Part shown: positions 9,395 through 18,412 of the stretch, piece by piece
Layout: each line of letters starts with the position of its first letter
Numbering within the stretch: the first letter of the stretch is position 1
Source of the DNA: Chryseobacterium gleum
GTDB taxonomy: Bacteria; Bacteroidota; Bacteroidia; Flavobacteriales_D; Crocinitomicaceae
Reading direction: 5' to 3'
NCBI GenBank assembly: GCA_945862165.1
Contig: CAMAXI010000001.1
Coordinates: 124,001 to 188,000, forward strand
Length of the DNA: 64,000 bases
The notes under the pieces: generated by a model
Databases searched by the model: none
The model's input: only the letters and a program-made list of their open reading frames with translations
What the model was told of the DNA's origin: nothing
Program-made: the position numbers and the translations under genes

Positions 9395-10669
9395 CTATTG
9401 TCCGACATAGACTTTTGTACTCGGATTTTTCATTCTAAAAACAAAGGAGGTATTTGGATCCCTAATAATTTCCATTGTCCCTTCAATTTGTTTTATTAAC
9501 GCTTCAATTAATTCCAAGCCAAAAGAATTTTTATTCGTCATTTCAACCCATGTACCATTATCGGAATATATAAAAACTAATGTATCGTCCTCTGTATTTT
9601 TCATGGAAAAATGGATTACTAATTCCTCGTTAGTACGCTTCCCATGCTTCAAGGAATTAGATAATAACTCATTAAATATCATAGCAATAGGAACAATAGG
9701 CTTTAATTTTGTTTTTTCAATATTAAAATCTAAAAGTAGCTGAATTTGATCATTTTCAATGTGACTATGAATAATATCACGTCCCAAACTACTGAAATAC
9801 TCTTGTAAATTCAAGCGCGATAAATCTTCTGCTTGATACATTTTTTCATGCACTAACGAAATGGTAAGAATGCGATTTATAGCATCCTCAAATTGTACAA
9901 TGGTATCTGGATTCGATAACTCCCTAGATTGTAGGCGTAATAAACTAATAATCAATTGTAAATTATTTTTTACCCGGTGATGAATTTCTTTTAACATTAC
10001 CGTTTTCTCTTCATTCTGCTTAGAAATTGTTTGAAATTGTTCTTTCAAAATATCAGAAGAAACTTCAATTTTACGAGCCGCTAATAAATTCGTAGAAAAT
10101 GCTACCCAATTAATCTGTATAAACGTTAAAAATGCGATAATCATACTAATACACACCTCTATAATTTCTTCGGTTTTTAAAGGGTGATAAAATACATAAT
10201 CTACTTGATTTTCAATATTTAAAATATAAAAAACCTCCAAATTCAAGGCATGAAATAACGTAAAAAGAATTCCGTATTTTTTTCCTAATGTCAAAAAAGC
10301 AAATAGGGAACTATTGATCATCCATAAACCCTCCACAATATGCGGATTTTTAGGATTTAAATACAAAGAAATAACCAACATTAATGAACAAATTACATTA
10401 CTTAGAACTGAAGAATAATAATATTGTCCTGTTTTTTTAATGTATGAATAGGAAATAAAACAAGCTATCGTAGCTACACCTGTCACGATAAATTTAGGTG
10501 GGGAATAATTAATTAAATTAATAATACAGAGAAAAAACACTGTTAACGTTATGTAGCTAGATAATTTAGACGTTAGTATGTATTTAGACTCTTCATAAAT
10601 ATCTTCTTTATGAAATGTAGGTATGTAAAAATAATTACGAATAGATTTATTTATAAAGGTCAGTATCAT
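9395..10669 (-). CDS. Membrane histidine kinase (HisKA_2 type)
   Basis: A 424-residue sensor kinase. The first 195 residues contain about six hydrophobic segments without a large periplasmic loop. The dimerisation and phosphoacceptor region is EIHHRVKNNLQLIISLL (H230/H231), the mark of the HisKA_2/HWE-related class. It is followed by the ATPase domain with an N-box (FNELLSNSLKHG) and a G-box region (DNGTW, SFGLELIEALI). This class is usually paired with LuxR-type response regulators encoded elsewhere. No regulator is adjacent; the one at 34489 is a possible but unproven partner. Upstream, rocD is divergently transcribed. Confidence 0.88.
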   Translation of the reverse strand: MILTFINKSIRNYFYIPTFHKEDIYEESKYILTSKLSSYITLTVFFLCIINLINYSPPKFIVTGVATIACFISYSYIKKTGQYYYSSVLSNVICSLMLVISLYLNPKNPHIVEGLWMINSSLFAFLTLGKKYGILFTLFHALNLEVFYILNIENQVDYVFYHPLKTEEIIEVCISMIIAFLTFIQINWVAFSTNLLAARKIEVSSDILKEQFQTISKQNEEKTVMLKEIHHRVKNNLQLIISLLRLQSRELSNPDTIVQFEDAINRILTISLVHEKMYQAEDLSRLNLQEYFSSLGRDIIHSHIENDQIQLLLDFNIEKTKLKPIVPIAMIFNELLSNSLKHGKRTNEELVIHFSMKNTEDDTLVFIYSDNGTWVEMTNKNSFGLELIEALIKQIEGTMEIIRDPNTSFVFRMKNPSTKVYVGQ

Positions 10670-10706
10670 AAAGTAAAATTACAAAGTATTTACGTAAAAA
10701 TCTTTT

Positions 10707-10737
10707 TTTGAAGATCGAAGTAATTAACTTATCTTTG
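10707..10737 (+). promoter_or_regulatory. Promoter for rocD
   Basis: TTTG at 10707-10710, a 19-base spacer and TATCTTTG at 10730-10737 match the Bacteroidota primary-sigma promoter (TTTG-N19-TAnnTTTG) exactly. The predicted start gives a leader of about 40 bases before the rocD ATG at 10785. Confidence 0.8.
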
Positions 10738-10784
10738 CAGGCGTTAAGAAAGCATTTTTCTTATTCACTTTAAACTTTTATACT

Positions 10785-12062
10785 ATGATTACAATGGAAA
10801 GCAAGGCAGCTATGGAATTAATCCAATTAGAAGATAAATATGGTGCACATAATTATCATCCATTACCTGTTGTGCTATCTCGCGGAGAAGGTGTTCACGT
10901 TTGGGATGTAGATGGTAAAAAATATTACGATTTTCTTTCTGCATACTCCGCTGTAAATCAAGGACATTGCCACCCAACAATCATCAACGCAATGATTGAA
11001 CAAGCAAAGACATTAACATTAACTTCTCGTGCATTTTACAACGATGTATTAGGAGAATACGAACAATATGTTACTAATTACTTTGGATTTGATAAAGTCC
11101 TACCAATGAATACTGGTGCTGAAGCGGTTGAAACTGCTATCAAACTTTGTCGTAAATGGGCGTATGAAAAACGTGGTGTTGCGGAAAATCAAGCGAAAAT
11201 TGTAGTTTGTGAAAACAACTTCCACGGACGTACAACTACAATAGTATCTTTTTCTAATGATCCAGATGCTCAAAAGAATTTTGGACCTTTTACACCTGGT
11301 TTTATTCGTATACCATACAATGATACAGTAGCATTAGAAGAAGTATTGAAACAAGATAACGTGGTAGGTTTTTTAGTTGAACCAATTCAAGGGGAAGCTG
11401 GGGTATATGTTCCTGATAACGATTATTTAAGTAAATGTCGTGCTATTTGCACGAAATACAACGCATTATTTATTGCGGACGAAGTACAAACAGGTATTGC
11501 ACGAACTGGAAGTTTGTTAGCAGTATGTGGCAATTGTTCTTGTGAGAAAAAATGTGAGAAACAAGCTACATACGCACAACCTGATATTTTAATTTTAGGA
11601 AAAGCGTTATCTGGTGGTGTTTATCCAGTTTCTGCAGTACTTGCGAACGATGAAATTATGATGGTTATCAAACCAGGGCAACATGGTTCTACATTTGGTG
11701 GAAATCCAATTGCTGCTAAAGTTGCAATGGCAGCATTAAGTGTAGTTGATGATGAACAATTAGCATTAAATGCACGTGTGCTTGGCGACCTTTTCCGCGC
11801 GGAAATGAATCGAATTATTGCGAATACGGATTTAGTATTGAAAGTTAGAGGAAAAGGATTGTTAAATGCTATTATTGTAAATGACACAGAAGATAGTTTG
11901 ACTGCTTGGAATCTTTGTGTAGCATTAAAAGACAATGGTTTATTAGCGAAACCAACACATGGAAATATCATTCGTTTTGCACCACCTTTGGTTATCACGA
12001 AAGAAGAATTATTGGAGTGTGTTGCAATTATTGAAAAAACAATTACAGAATTTAAAAAATAA
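10785..12062 (+). CDS. rocD: Ornithine-oxo-acid aminotransferase
   Basis: A 425-residue class III PLP aminotransferase that converts ornithine and 2-oxoglutarate to glutamate semialdehyde and glutamate. Landmarks are [10 protein letters not shown] (111-120), NNFHGRT (144-150), IADEVQTG (230-237) and the PLP lysine K273 in ILGKALSGG. Between the PLP aspartate and the lysine there is a short insertion with four cysteines, C248, C251, C253 and C257 ([10 protein letters not shown]), not needed for the aminotransferase fold and possibly metal binding. A strong promoter lies upstream at 10707-10737. The phosphohexomutase gene follows after 5 bases. Confidence 0.92.
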   Translation: MITMESKAAMELIQLEDKYGAHNYHPLPVVLSRGEGVHVWDVDGKKYYDFLSAYSAVNQGHCHPTIINAMIEQAKTLTLTSRAFYNDVLGEYEQYVTNYFGFDKVLPMNTGAEAVETAIKLCRKWAYEKRGVAENQAKIVVCENNFHGRTTTIVSFSNDPDAQKNFGPFTPGFIRIPYNDTVALEEVLKQDNVVGFLVEPIQGEAGVYVPDNDYLSKCRAICTKYNALFIADEVQTGIARTGSLLAVCGNCSCEKKCEKQATYAQPDILILGKALSGGVYPVSAVLANDEIMMVIKPGQHGSTFGGNPIAAKVAMAALSVVDDEQLALNARVLGDLFRAEMNRIIANTDLVLKVRGKGLLNAIIVNDTEDSLTAWNLCVALKDNGLLAKPTHGNIIRFAPPLVITKEELLECVAIIEKTITEFKK

Positions 12063-12067
12063 GATTC

Positions 12068-13474
12068 ATGACAAAGATAAAATTTGGAACTGACGGATGG
12101 AGAGCCATCATTGCAGAAGATTTTACAGTAGATAATGTAGCACGTGTTGCGCAAGCAACTGCTGTTTGGGTAAAAAAGAATAGTGATAACCCAACAATTA
12201 TCGTTGGTCATGACTGTCGTTTTGCTGGAGCTTTATTCGTAGATACATGTGTTAAAGTTTTCCTTCACGAAGGCGTTAAAGTAAAAATGTCTAAAGGATT
12301 TGTTTCTACCCCTATGATTTCTTTAGGAGCAAACAAATTAAATTGCGCATTGGGTGTTATCATCACCGCTAGTCACAACCCTCCTGCTTATAATGGTTAT
12401 AAGTTAAAAGCAGATTTTGGCGGACCGCTTGCACCAGAACATGTTCAAGAAGTTGAAGACATGATTCAAGATACTATTTCGAACGATTATAAAGCTATTT
12501 CCATCGAAGCTGCAATTTTGGCTGGTAAAGTTGAAATTGTAGATTTAGAAACAATGTATGTAAAACATGTTGAAGCTAATTTCGACTTGGATGCTATTCG
12601 TAATTCAGGACTTAAATTTGTATATGATGCAATGTATGGTGCAGGACAAAATGTAATGCGTCGTATATTACCAAACACTGAATTATTACATTGCGAAGCA
12701 AATCCTTCTTTTTACGGACAAGCACCAGAACCAATTGCGAAAAATTTAAAAGAATTAGAAGCGTTTATTAAAAACAACCAAGGTATCGCTTGTGGTTTAG
12801 CTACAGATGGCGATGCAGATAGAATTGGATTATATGATTCTAATGGTGAATTTGTTGATTCGCATCATATCATTCTATTGTTGATTCATTATTTAGTAAA
12901 ACACAAAGGAATGACAGGTAAAGTAGTTACCGCTTTCAGTGTTACGCCACGTGTTGAAAAATTAGCTGCTTTATATAATTTACCGCAAGAAACAACTAAA
13001 GTTGGATTCAAAGAAATCGCTTCAAAAATGGTTGTGGAGGATGTATTAATCGGTGGTGAAGAATCTGGAGGAATTGCTGTAAAAGGTCATATTCCAGAAC
13101 GCGATGGTATTTGGATGGGATTAATCATCTGGGAATACATGGCAAAATCTGGTAAGTCATTAGAAGCATTAATTGAAGAAGTATATGCTTTAGTTGGTGA
13201 ATTCAAGTTTGAGCGAAACGATTTACATATCACAGAAGAATTGAAACAAAAAATTATTGCTAACTGCAAAGGCGATGCTTTCAAAACTTTTGGTGATTAC
13301 GAAGTACGTGAAGTAAAAACAACCGATGGCTGGAAATATTTCTTTGATAATGAAAAATGGATGATGATTCGTGCATCTGGAACGGAACCAGTTTTACGTA
13401 CGTATGCAGAAGCACCAACTTTGAAAGAAGTAAGAAAAATATTGAGCCTAACAGAACAAACAATTTGTAATTAA
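12068..13474 (+). CDS. Phosphoglucomutase/phosphomannomutase family (phosphoglucosamine-mutase-like)
   Basis: A 468-residue alpha-D-phosphohexomutase. The phosphoserine loop [11 protein letters not shown] has S102, the Mg-binding loop is DGDADR (D247, D249, D251), the sugar-binding loop is GGEESGG, and the C-terminal phosphate-binding loop is RASGTEP. The enzyme interconverts 1- and 6-phosphates of a hexose or hexosamine; the exact sugar cannot be read from the sequence. It follows rocD by 5 bases, and its TAA overlaps the aroC ATG (TAATG, 13472-13476), so the three genes are one operon with translational coupling into aroC. Confidence 0.9.
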   Translation: MTKIKFGTDGWRAIIAEDFTVDNVARVAQATAVWVKKNSDNPTIIVGHDCRFAGALFVDTCVKVFLHEGVKVKMSKGFVSTPMISLGANKLNCALGVIITASHNPPAYNGYKLKADFGGPLAPEHVQEVEDMIQDTISNDYKAISIEAAILAGKVEIVDLETMYVKHVEANFDLDAIRNSGLKFVYDAMYGAGQNVMRRILPNTELLHCEANPSFYGQAPEPIAKNLKELEAFIKNNQGIACGLATDGDADRIGLYDSNGEFVDSHHIILLLIHYLVKHKGMTGKVVTAFSVTPRVEKLAALYNLPQETTKVGFKEIASKMVVEDVLIGGEESGGIAVKGHIPERDGIWMGLIIWEYMAKSGKSLEALIEEVYALVGEFKFERNDLHITEELKQKIIANCKGDAFKTFGDYEVREVKTTDGWKYFFDNEKWMMIRASGTEPVLRTYAEAPTLKEVRKILSLTEQTICN

Positions 13475-14544
13475 TGGCTGGTTCTAGTTACGGAACACTC
13501 TTTAAACTAACAACCTTCGGGGAATCTCACGGACCTGCCATTGGCGGCGTTATCGAGGGGTTCCCCGCTGGATTTTTGGTCGATTTCGATGCAATACAAA
13601 ACGAACTAGACCGCAGAAAACCTGGACAATCAAAACTAGTAACCCAACGCAAAGAGTCTGACAAAATACAATTTTTATCTGGTATCTTTGAAGGCAAGAC
13701 TACCGGTACTCCTATTGGTTTTTTGATTCCAAATGAAGATCAAAAATCGAAGGATTACGATCACTTAAAAAACACTTTTCGACCTTCTCATGCAGATTAC
13801 ACCTATGAGACGAAATACGGTCACCGCGATTACACCGGTGGAGGTAGATCAAGTGCACGTGAAACAGCTTCTCGGGTAGTTGCAGGAGCTTTAGCAAAAC
13901 AATTCCTTACCCAACAAGGTATTCAAATTACTGCCTTTGTAGACCAAATTGGAGATGTAAAATTATCTAAAAAAGAGCTTGAAAACGCAGATTTTTCAAT
14001 CATTGAACAAAATCTTGTTCGTTGTCCTGACTTGGTTAAGGCCCAAGAAATGGAGGAGCTAATCACGCATATCAAAAAACAAGGTAATTCGATTGGTGGT
14101 AGTATCGCTTGTTCAATAAACGGAGTCCCTGCAGGTCTTGGAGAACCTGTTTTTGATAAATTACATGCGGAACTGGGTAAAGCGATGTTATCCATTAATG
14201 CAGTAAAAGGATTTGAAATCGGTTCAGGATTTGGAAGTATTTCGATGTTTGGATCCGAACATAATGATGAATTTATTGGATTAGGAAAAACAACAACGAA
14301 TCATAGTGGTGGGATACAGGGTGGGATTTCCAATGGAATGCCCATTTATTTCCGTACAGCATTCAAGCCAGTAGCAACGATCTTAACACCACAAAATTCA
14401 GTAGACACTCATGGAAATTCAGTAATTATTGAAGGAAAAGGAAGACATGATGCTTGTGTAGTTCCAAGAGCAGTGGTAATCGTAGAAGCAATGGCAGCAA
14501 TCGTTTTGTTAGATTTCTACCTACGTCAAAAAGCGGTTAGATAA
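13474..14544 (+). CDS. aroC: Chorismate synthase
   Basis: A 356-residue enzyme that converts EPSP to chorismate, the last step of the shikimate pathway, using reduced FMN. Family signatures are TTFGESHG (H19), [15 protein letters not shown] in the first half and [13 protein letters not shown] near the C-terminus. The length is normal. The ATG overlaps the preceding stop codon by one base. Shikimate kinase (aroK) is at 25522-26025 on the other strand. The stop is directly abutted by the stop of the convergent FtsX-type gene (14544/14545), leaving no room for a separate terminator. Confidence 0.97.
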   Translation: MAGSSYGTLFKLTTFGESHGPAIGGVIEGFPAGFLVDFDAIQNELDRRKPGQSKLVTQRKESDKIQFLSGIFEGKTTGTPIGFLIPNEDQKSKDYDHLKNTFRPSHADYTYETKYGHRDYTGGGRSSARETASRVVAGALAKQFLTQQGIQITAFVDQIGDVKLSKKELENADFSIIEQNLVRCPDLVKAQEMEELITHIKKQGNSIGGSIACSINGVPAGLGEPVFDKLHAELGKAMLSINAVKGFEIGSGFGSISMFGSEHNDEFIGLGKTTTNHSGGIQGGISNGMPIYFRTAFKPVATILTPQNSVDTHGNSVIIEGKGRHDACVVPRAVVIVEAMAAIVLLDFYLRQKAVR

Positions 14545-15759
14545 CTATTGCAATCTATTCTTATACACCAAATATTTTACAGGAAAATAAGATGCAATAA
14601 TCGATAATATCGAAACAAGTGTTAACACAAACAATCCATCAGTAACTGTCAGTTCAATTGGAAAAGGTTGATTATTAGTATTTGGTAAGACCAATAAATG
14701 TCCATATATCTGCATCAAACATACAGTTACACCAATTAAAATTCCATAAATCACTCCTTTAAAAGCAATTAATAAGCCTTCATAAAAAAAGATGCGGAAA
14801 ATAAAAGATTCATTCGCACCAAAACTTTGAAGTGTCCAAATGTTTTTCTTTTTTTCAATGTATAACATGGTTAACGAAGCAACTAAATTAAAAGCAGCAA
14901 GAATAAACACAAACACCAAGATTGCTATGACAATCAATTTTTCGGATTTACTGGTTTTGTAGATTAACTCATTTTTCTCCAAATGGGTTTTGACTTCAAA
15001 TTTATCCCCTACCTTGTTTTGAATTTCTTCCTTTACTTTTTCTAAATCTGCATTTGACTTTACTGAAACATAAACAGCAGTGATGTCTTTTTCATATCCC
15101 AACATCGAAGTTGCCAAATCCAGTGGTAAAACGATATAAGATTCGTTCACTTCCTTATTATAATTTACCCTACCCGCAACATTCAAATTTTCGGTTCGGA
15201 ATGGGTTGGAACTAACACTTACGCGCGCATCACGTTTAGGAAAATAACACAATAAAGTTTCATGCCCTGCATTTGTTGGAATAAAACCACCTAATTTTTG
15301 GAGTAGTAATGCGCCTACAAGTGCAGTTGGAATATTGTTTTCAGTTAAATGCGGAAAACCATCGACCATGTGTTTTTGCACATGTGCCATTTGTAAATAA
15401 GTATCTTCTACCCCAATCATTTTAGCATTCACCCATTTTTTCTCATGGCGAAGTACAACAATTTCCTCTACTGCTTTACATGTTAAACTAACCCCAGAAA
15501 CGGATTTAATAGCCCGCAAATCAAGTGTGTTTTCATCAAATGTTTTGCGCTGTTTGGATCGTATAATAATATCTGCGTCGAATTCGGAATATAGATCTTC
15601 CACCATGGACTCGATACCATTGAAAGCAGCTATAAGAATTACAAGAGCAGCAGTAGTTACAGCTATACCAATAACAGAGATACGCGTAATTAAATGAATT
15701 ACGTTTTTCTTCTTTTTCGAAGACAGGTATCTACGCGCTATGAAGAATGGAACGTTAAT
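14545..15759 (-). CDS. FtsX-like ABC transporter permease (LolC/E-type), apparent ATT start
   Basis: An inner-membrane permease of the MacB/FtsX/LolCDE class. The ATG at 15604-15606 would give 353 residues, but it sits after the first transmembrane helix. The same frame continues upstream, open from the rbfA stop, and encodes NVPFFIARRYLSSKKKKN, the usual N-terminus of this family, and then a hydrophobic helix (ISVIGIAVTTAALVILIAAF). Homologues normally begin MNVPFF or MNLPLF; here the codon is ATT at 15757-15759, giving about 404 residues. The periplasmic domain and the last three helices (from about residue 270) look intact. Either ATT is used as the start or one base was mutated. It follows rbfA by 12 bases. 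Confidence 0.8.
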   Translation of the reverse strand: MNVPFFIARRYLSSKKKKNVIHLITRISVIGIAVTTAALVILIAAFNGIESMVEDLYSEFDADIIIRSKQRKTFDENTLDLRAIKSVSGVSLTCKAVEEIVVLRHEKKWVNAKMIGVEDTYLQMAHVQKHMVDGFPHLTENNIPTALVGALLLQKLGGFIPTNAGHETLLCYFPKRDARVSVSSNPFRTENLNVAGRVNYNKEVNESYIVLPLDLATSMLGYEKDITAVYVSVKSNADLEKVKEEIQNKVGDKFEVKTHLEKNELIYKTSKSEKLIVIAILVFVFILAAFNLVASLTMLYIEKKKNIWTLQSFGANESFIFRIFFYEGLLIAFKGVIYGILIGVTVCLMQIYGHLLVLPNTNNQPFPIELTVTDGLFVLTLVSILSIIASYFPVKYLVYKNRLQ

Positions 15760-15771
15760 AAGGAAGGGATA

Positions 15772-16110
15772 TTATTTTTGGTTCAATAAATTTTGAATTT
15801 CCATTGCATAATCTAATGAATCATCAATTTTAAAGATTAATTCTGGGATTTTACGCATATTTTTCAAACGCTTACCTACCTCACCACGAATCTTTTTCGC
15901 GTTTTCATTAATCGAAGCCAATACTTCTTCTTTGGCTGGTCCACCGAAAACACTTACAAACACTCGCGACAAAGACAAATCGGAAGTTACACGAACTACA
16001 GTAACGGAAACCATTGCTCCCAAACATATTTCACGTGCATTTCGTTGAAAAAAAACAGATAATTCCTCTTGAATTACCCCTTCAATTTTATTTTGTCTTA
16101 CTGATCCCAT
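15772..16110 (-). CDS. rbfA: Ribosome-binding factor A
   Basis: A 112-residue KH-like protein needed for late maturation of the 30S subunit (processing of the 16S rRNA 5' end). The sequence shows the family pattern: an N-terminal helix (RQNKIEGVIQEELSVFFQR), VTVVRVTSDLSLSRVFVSVFG and a C-terminal RKIPELIFKIDDSLDYA. A perfect -7 box, TATCTTTG (16115-16122, minus strand), ends only 4 bases before the ATG, so the mRNA may be leaderless or nearly so. The FtsX-type permease follows by 12 bases. Confidence 0.95.
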   Translation of the reverse strand: MGSVRQNKIEGVIQEELSVFFQRNAREICLGAMVSVTVVRVTSDLSLSRVFVSVFGGPAKEEVLASINENAKKIRGEVGKRLKNMRKIPELIFKIDDSLDYAMEIQNLLNQK

Positions 16111-16114
16111 GGTG

Positions 16115-16122
16115 CAAAGATA
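16115..16122 (-). promoter_or_regulatory. -7 promoter box for rbfA, possible leaderless mRNA
   Basis: TATCTTTG on the minus strand followed by CACC and the rbfA ATG. Transcription would start at or within a few bases of the start codon. No clear -33 TTG is seen. Confidence 0.55.
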
Positions 16123-16145
16123 ATGATTATTTAGTGTAACCGTAG

Positions 16146-16179
16146 ATTTGAAAATTTGAAAATGAGCTAATTTGAAATT
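16146..16179. repeat. TTTGAAAATTTGAAAAT dispersed repeat, copy 2
   Basis: Nearly identical to the copy at 7919-7957 (about two differences in 34 bases) and likewise located upstream of a minus-strand promoter. Confidence 0.7.
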
Positions 16180-16191
16180 GTGCGAAAATGA

Positions 16192-17511
16192 TTAATTATC
16201 TAATTTTATGTCTTCTAAGGATAAACCTTTGTATTCTACCGAATAATCAGGTCGTTGTGCTACTAATTTTTCAGCCTTACGTTTGAGTAGTTCTAAATTT
16301 ATCTTTTTCGGATTCATTTTAACTTCTACAATAACCATTCTTTTCTCCATATCATTCACGGCAACGATGTCAATTTCATTTTGATTGCCACGTTCCCAAT
16401 ATCTTCCAACTTGATTAAAATTTTGTGTTTTGAATTCATTTAAAAAATAGCGTTCCAATAGTGTACCAGCATACACAGAAAATTCATTTTCAATTATCGA
16501 TTTTACATAAGCAAAATTTCCTATTTCGATAGCTGCGCGTTGTTTATAAAAATAGCGAAACCAAAAATTCAAGAAGTTATCTTTGATAAAATATTTAACT
16601 AACCTTCCACCCTCTTTTGCGAAAATTGGTTTTACTTTTTCGATAATATTATATACATTTTCCAAACGATCTAAATATCCACCAACTTCCCTTTCTAGGA
16701 TAGATTCTATCTCTGGACGAGAAGTTTTAGAACTTGCAATTAAGGATAAAATTGAGAAATAGGTGCCATACTCTTTTCCAAATTCCTCAATCAATGCATT
16801 TTTACCTTCTTCCAAAAAATAGGAATTAGGAGAAAGCATCACATTTAGCATGCCTTCTTTCGTAAATGCTTTTTCTTGTACAAACAACTCAACATACTTT
16901 GCAACTCCTCCTGTATACATGTAAAAACTTAACAAATCTTCAGGAGAATAGTCACTTGTGTTATCTTGGTATATTTCCCTTAACGTTTTAACTGTAAATG
17001 GTTGCAAACGAATCATATTGGTAGCACGACCAAAAAGTGGTTCTTTGGAGTTTTCAAAGATTTTATACATCATACTGAATATAGAGCCACAAACAATAAA
17101 ATTCAATTTACTTTCCATTTTATTGATATCCCAAATTCGTTGAATATCACTCATTATAGAAGGATTGATATTTTGAAACTCCTGAAATTCATCGATAATC
17201 AAGGTGAAATTCATTTTTTTTGACCGATGAACTAAAAACTCAAACAAATGAGAAAATTGTGAAAATGAACCATAGATTTTCTCGTCCATTTTACGTTCAA
17301 ATTCTTCTTTAAAATCTAAACATAAAATTTGCTCATTTTTACGAGATACAAAAAAGTATAAAAACACCGTGTCTGAAACTGACTTTAGTAATAGACTTGT
17401 TTTACCAATTCTCCTTCTACCAACTACATATGTAAACTGGGCGTTCTTTTTTGATTTTTCAACGATAGAATTTAACTTTTCTAATTCGTTTTCTCTATTA
17501 TAAAATTTCAT
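16192..17511 (-). CDS. AAA ATPase with C-terminal DUF234 nuclease-like domain
   Basis: A 439-residue protein of the archaeal-type ATPase family: Walker A GRRRIGKT (31-38), Walker B LIIDEFQEF (104-112), a winged-helix region, and a C-terminal DUF234 domain. The end has a PD-(D/E)xK-like pattern: E379/D381 in NEIDIV and E396-V-K398 in IVEVKMN, as in restriction-type nucleases. I chose ATG 17509-17511 because the alternative GTG at 17530-17532 overlaps a perfect -7 box (17532-17539). The gene stands alone, with its own promoter, just beyond a strong terminator. Roles of this family are unknown; mobile-element or defence links have been suggested for relatives. The function here is not established. 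Confidence 0.85.
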   Translation of the reverse strand: MKFYNRENELEKLNSIVEKSKKNAQFTYVVGRRRIGKTSLLLKSVSDTVFLYFFVSRKNEQILCLDFKEEFERKMDEKIYGSFSQFSHLFEFLVHRSKKMNFTLIIDEFQEFQNINPSIMSDIQRIWDINKMESKLNFIVCGSIFSMMYKIFENSKEPLFGRATNMIRLQPFTVKTLREIYQDNTSDYSPEDLLSFYMYTGGVAKYVELFVQEKAFTKEGMLNVMLSPNSYFLEEGKNALIEEFGKEYGTYFSILSLIASSKTSRPEIESILEREVGGYLDRLENVYNIIEKVKPIFAKEGGRLVKYFIKDNFLNFWFRYFYKQRAAIEIGNFAYVKSIIENEFSVYAGTLLERYFLNEFKTQNFNQVGRYWERGNQNEIDIVAVNDMEKRMVIVEVKMNPKKINLELLKRKAEKLVAQRPDYSVEYKGLSLEDIKLDN

Positions 17512-17531
17512 GGCTTTTAAAATGTATACCA

Positions 17532-17539
17532 CAAAGATA
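17532..17539 (-). promoter_or_regulatory. -7 promoter box for the DUF234 ATPase gene
   Basis: TATCTTTG on the minus strand, 20 bases before the ATG at 17511. It decides the start choice, because a GTG start would lie inside the promoter box. Confidence 0.6.
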
Positions 17540-17540
17540 T

Positions 17541-17600
17541 AAAAAAAATATAGTAATATAAATTACCGTAATGAAGATTACAGTAATTTATATTACTATA
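17541..17600 (-). terminator. Large hairpin terminator after TSUP gene
   Basis: A perfect 18-bp inverted repeat (arms 17549-17566 and 17583-17600), one mismatch, then five more pairs around a GAAG loop, a 52-base hairpin. On the minus strand it is followed by TATTTTTTTT. It starts right after the TSUP stop (17602), so it is a Rho-independent terminator. It also lies 10 bases upstream of the -7 box of the ATPase gene and could serve as an operator. Confidence 0.8.
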
Positions 17601-17601
17601 A

Positions 17602-18402
17602 CTACTTTAAGAATTCGGAAATTAAAATAGAAGTTCCCATTAATAGAATAAACCAACCAAATAACGGTTTTAATTTTTCACCAGGAATTTTAGAACTCAA
17701 TTTAATACCCATAATAATACCGATAATAGCAATTAGGGAAAAAATAGACATATGAATCCAATCGATATGTTTAAGTCCATCATGATCGACTGTAAAACCA
17801 ATTAACGAATTGATTGTTATAATAATCAAAGAAGTTGCCACAGCTTTTTTAACCGGTAATTTAGCCCAATTAGACAAAACAGGAATAATCAAAAAACCGC
17901 CACCTACTCCAATGATACCAGTAATAAATCCAACGATTAATCCAGCGACAACAATTTGAAAACGATTAATAACCCTATAATTACTATCCATTTCAAAGGC
18001 TTTATTTTTTATCATTGAAATGGATGCTAACAGCATCATACAAGCAAAAACAAGTAGTAGAAGTGTGTTTTTTGTTAAACTAAAATTATTCGACTTAACA
18101 ATAAATTCAGGAATTAAATAAATCAAATAGGTACGACTCAAGATTACAGAAAAAATGGAAGGAAATCCAAAGAGATATACATATTTCCAGGATACATTTC
18201 CAAGTTTATATTGTTTATAAGAGCCTATTAAACTGGTAAAACCAACAATAAATAAGGAATATGTAGTTGCTAAAACAGTATCTAATCCAAAAAGATAGAC
18301 CATAATTGGCACTGTCAATGTTGAACCTCCGGCACCTATTAAACCAAGAGTTACTCCCATTATGAAAGCGAAAAAATAACCAAAAAATTGAAGTAATTCC
18401 AC
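17602..18402 (-). CDS. TSUP family (TauE/SafE) membrane transporter
   Basis: A 266-residue integral membrane protein with about eight hydrophobic segments and the two glycine-rich family repeats, GVTLGLIGAGGSTLTVPIMVY near the N-terminus and GFITGIIGVGGGFLIIPVL after residue 155. TSUP proteins export sulfite, organosulfonates or related anions, but many members are unassigned. It follows porT by 10 bases and is the last gene before the hairpin terminator at 17549-17600. A second TSUP domain in the window is fused to a siroheme-synthase domain at 53863-55335. Confidence 0.88.
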   Translation of the reverse strand: MELLQFFGYFFAFIMGVTLGLIGAGGSTLTVPIMVYLFGLDTVLATTYSLFIVGFTSLIGSYKQYKLGNVSWKYVYLFGFPSIFSVILSRTYLIYLIPEFIVKSNNFSLTKNTLLLLVFACMMLLASISMIKNKAFEMDSNYRVINRFQIVVAGLIVGFITGIIGVGGGFLIIPVLSNWAKLPVKKAVATSLIIITINSLIGFTVDHDGLKHIDWIHMSIFSLIAIIGIIMGIKLSSKIPGEKLKPLFGWFILLMGTSILISEFLK

Positions 18403-18412
18403 TTATTTACGT

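Noticed and set aside
11621-12211. 196-codon ORF antisense to rocD
   Set aside because: Antisense shadow of a well-supported gene with no family signature.
17512-17532. GTG start extending the DUF234 ATPase by 7 residues
   Set aside because: It overlaps a perfect -7 box (17532-17539); the ATG at 17511 fits better and begins the family sequence.
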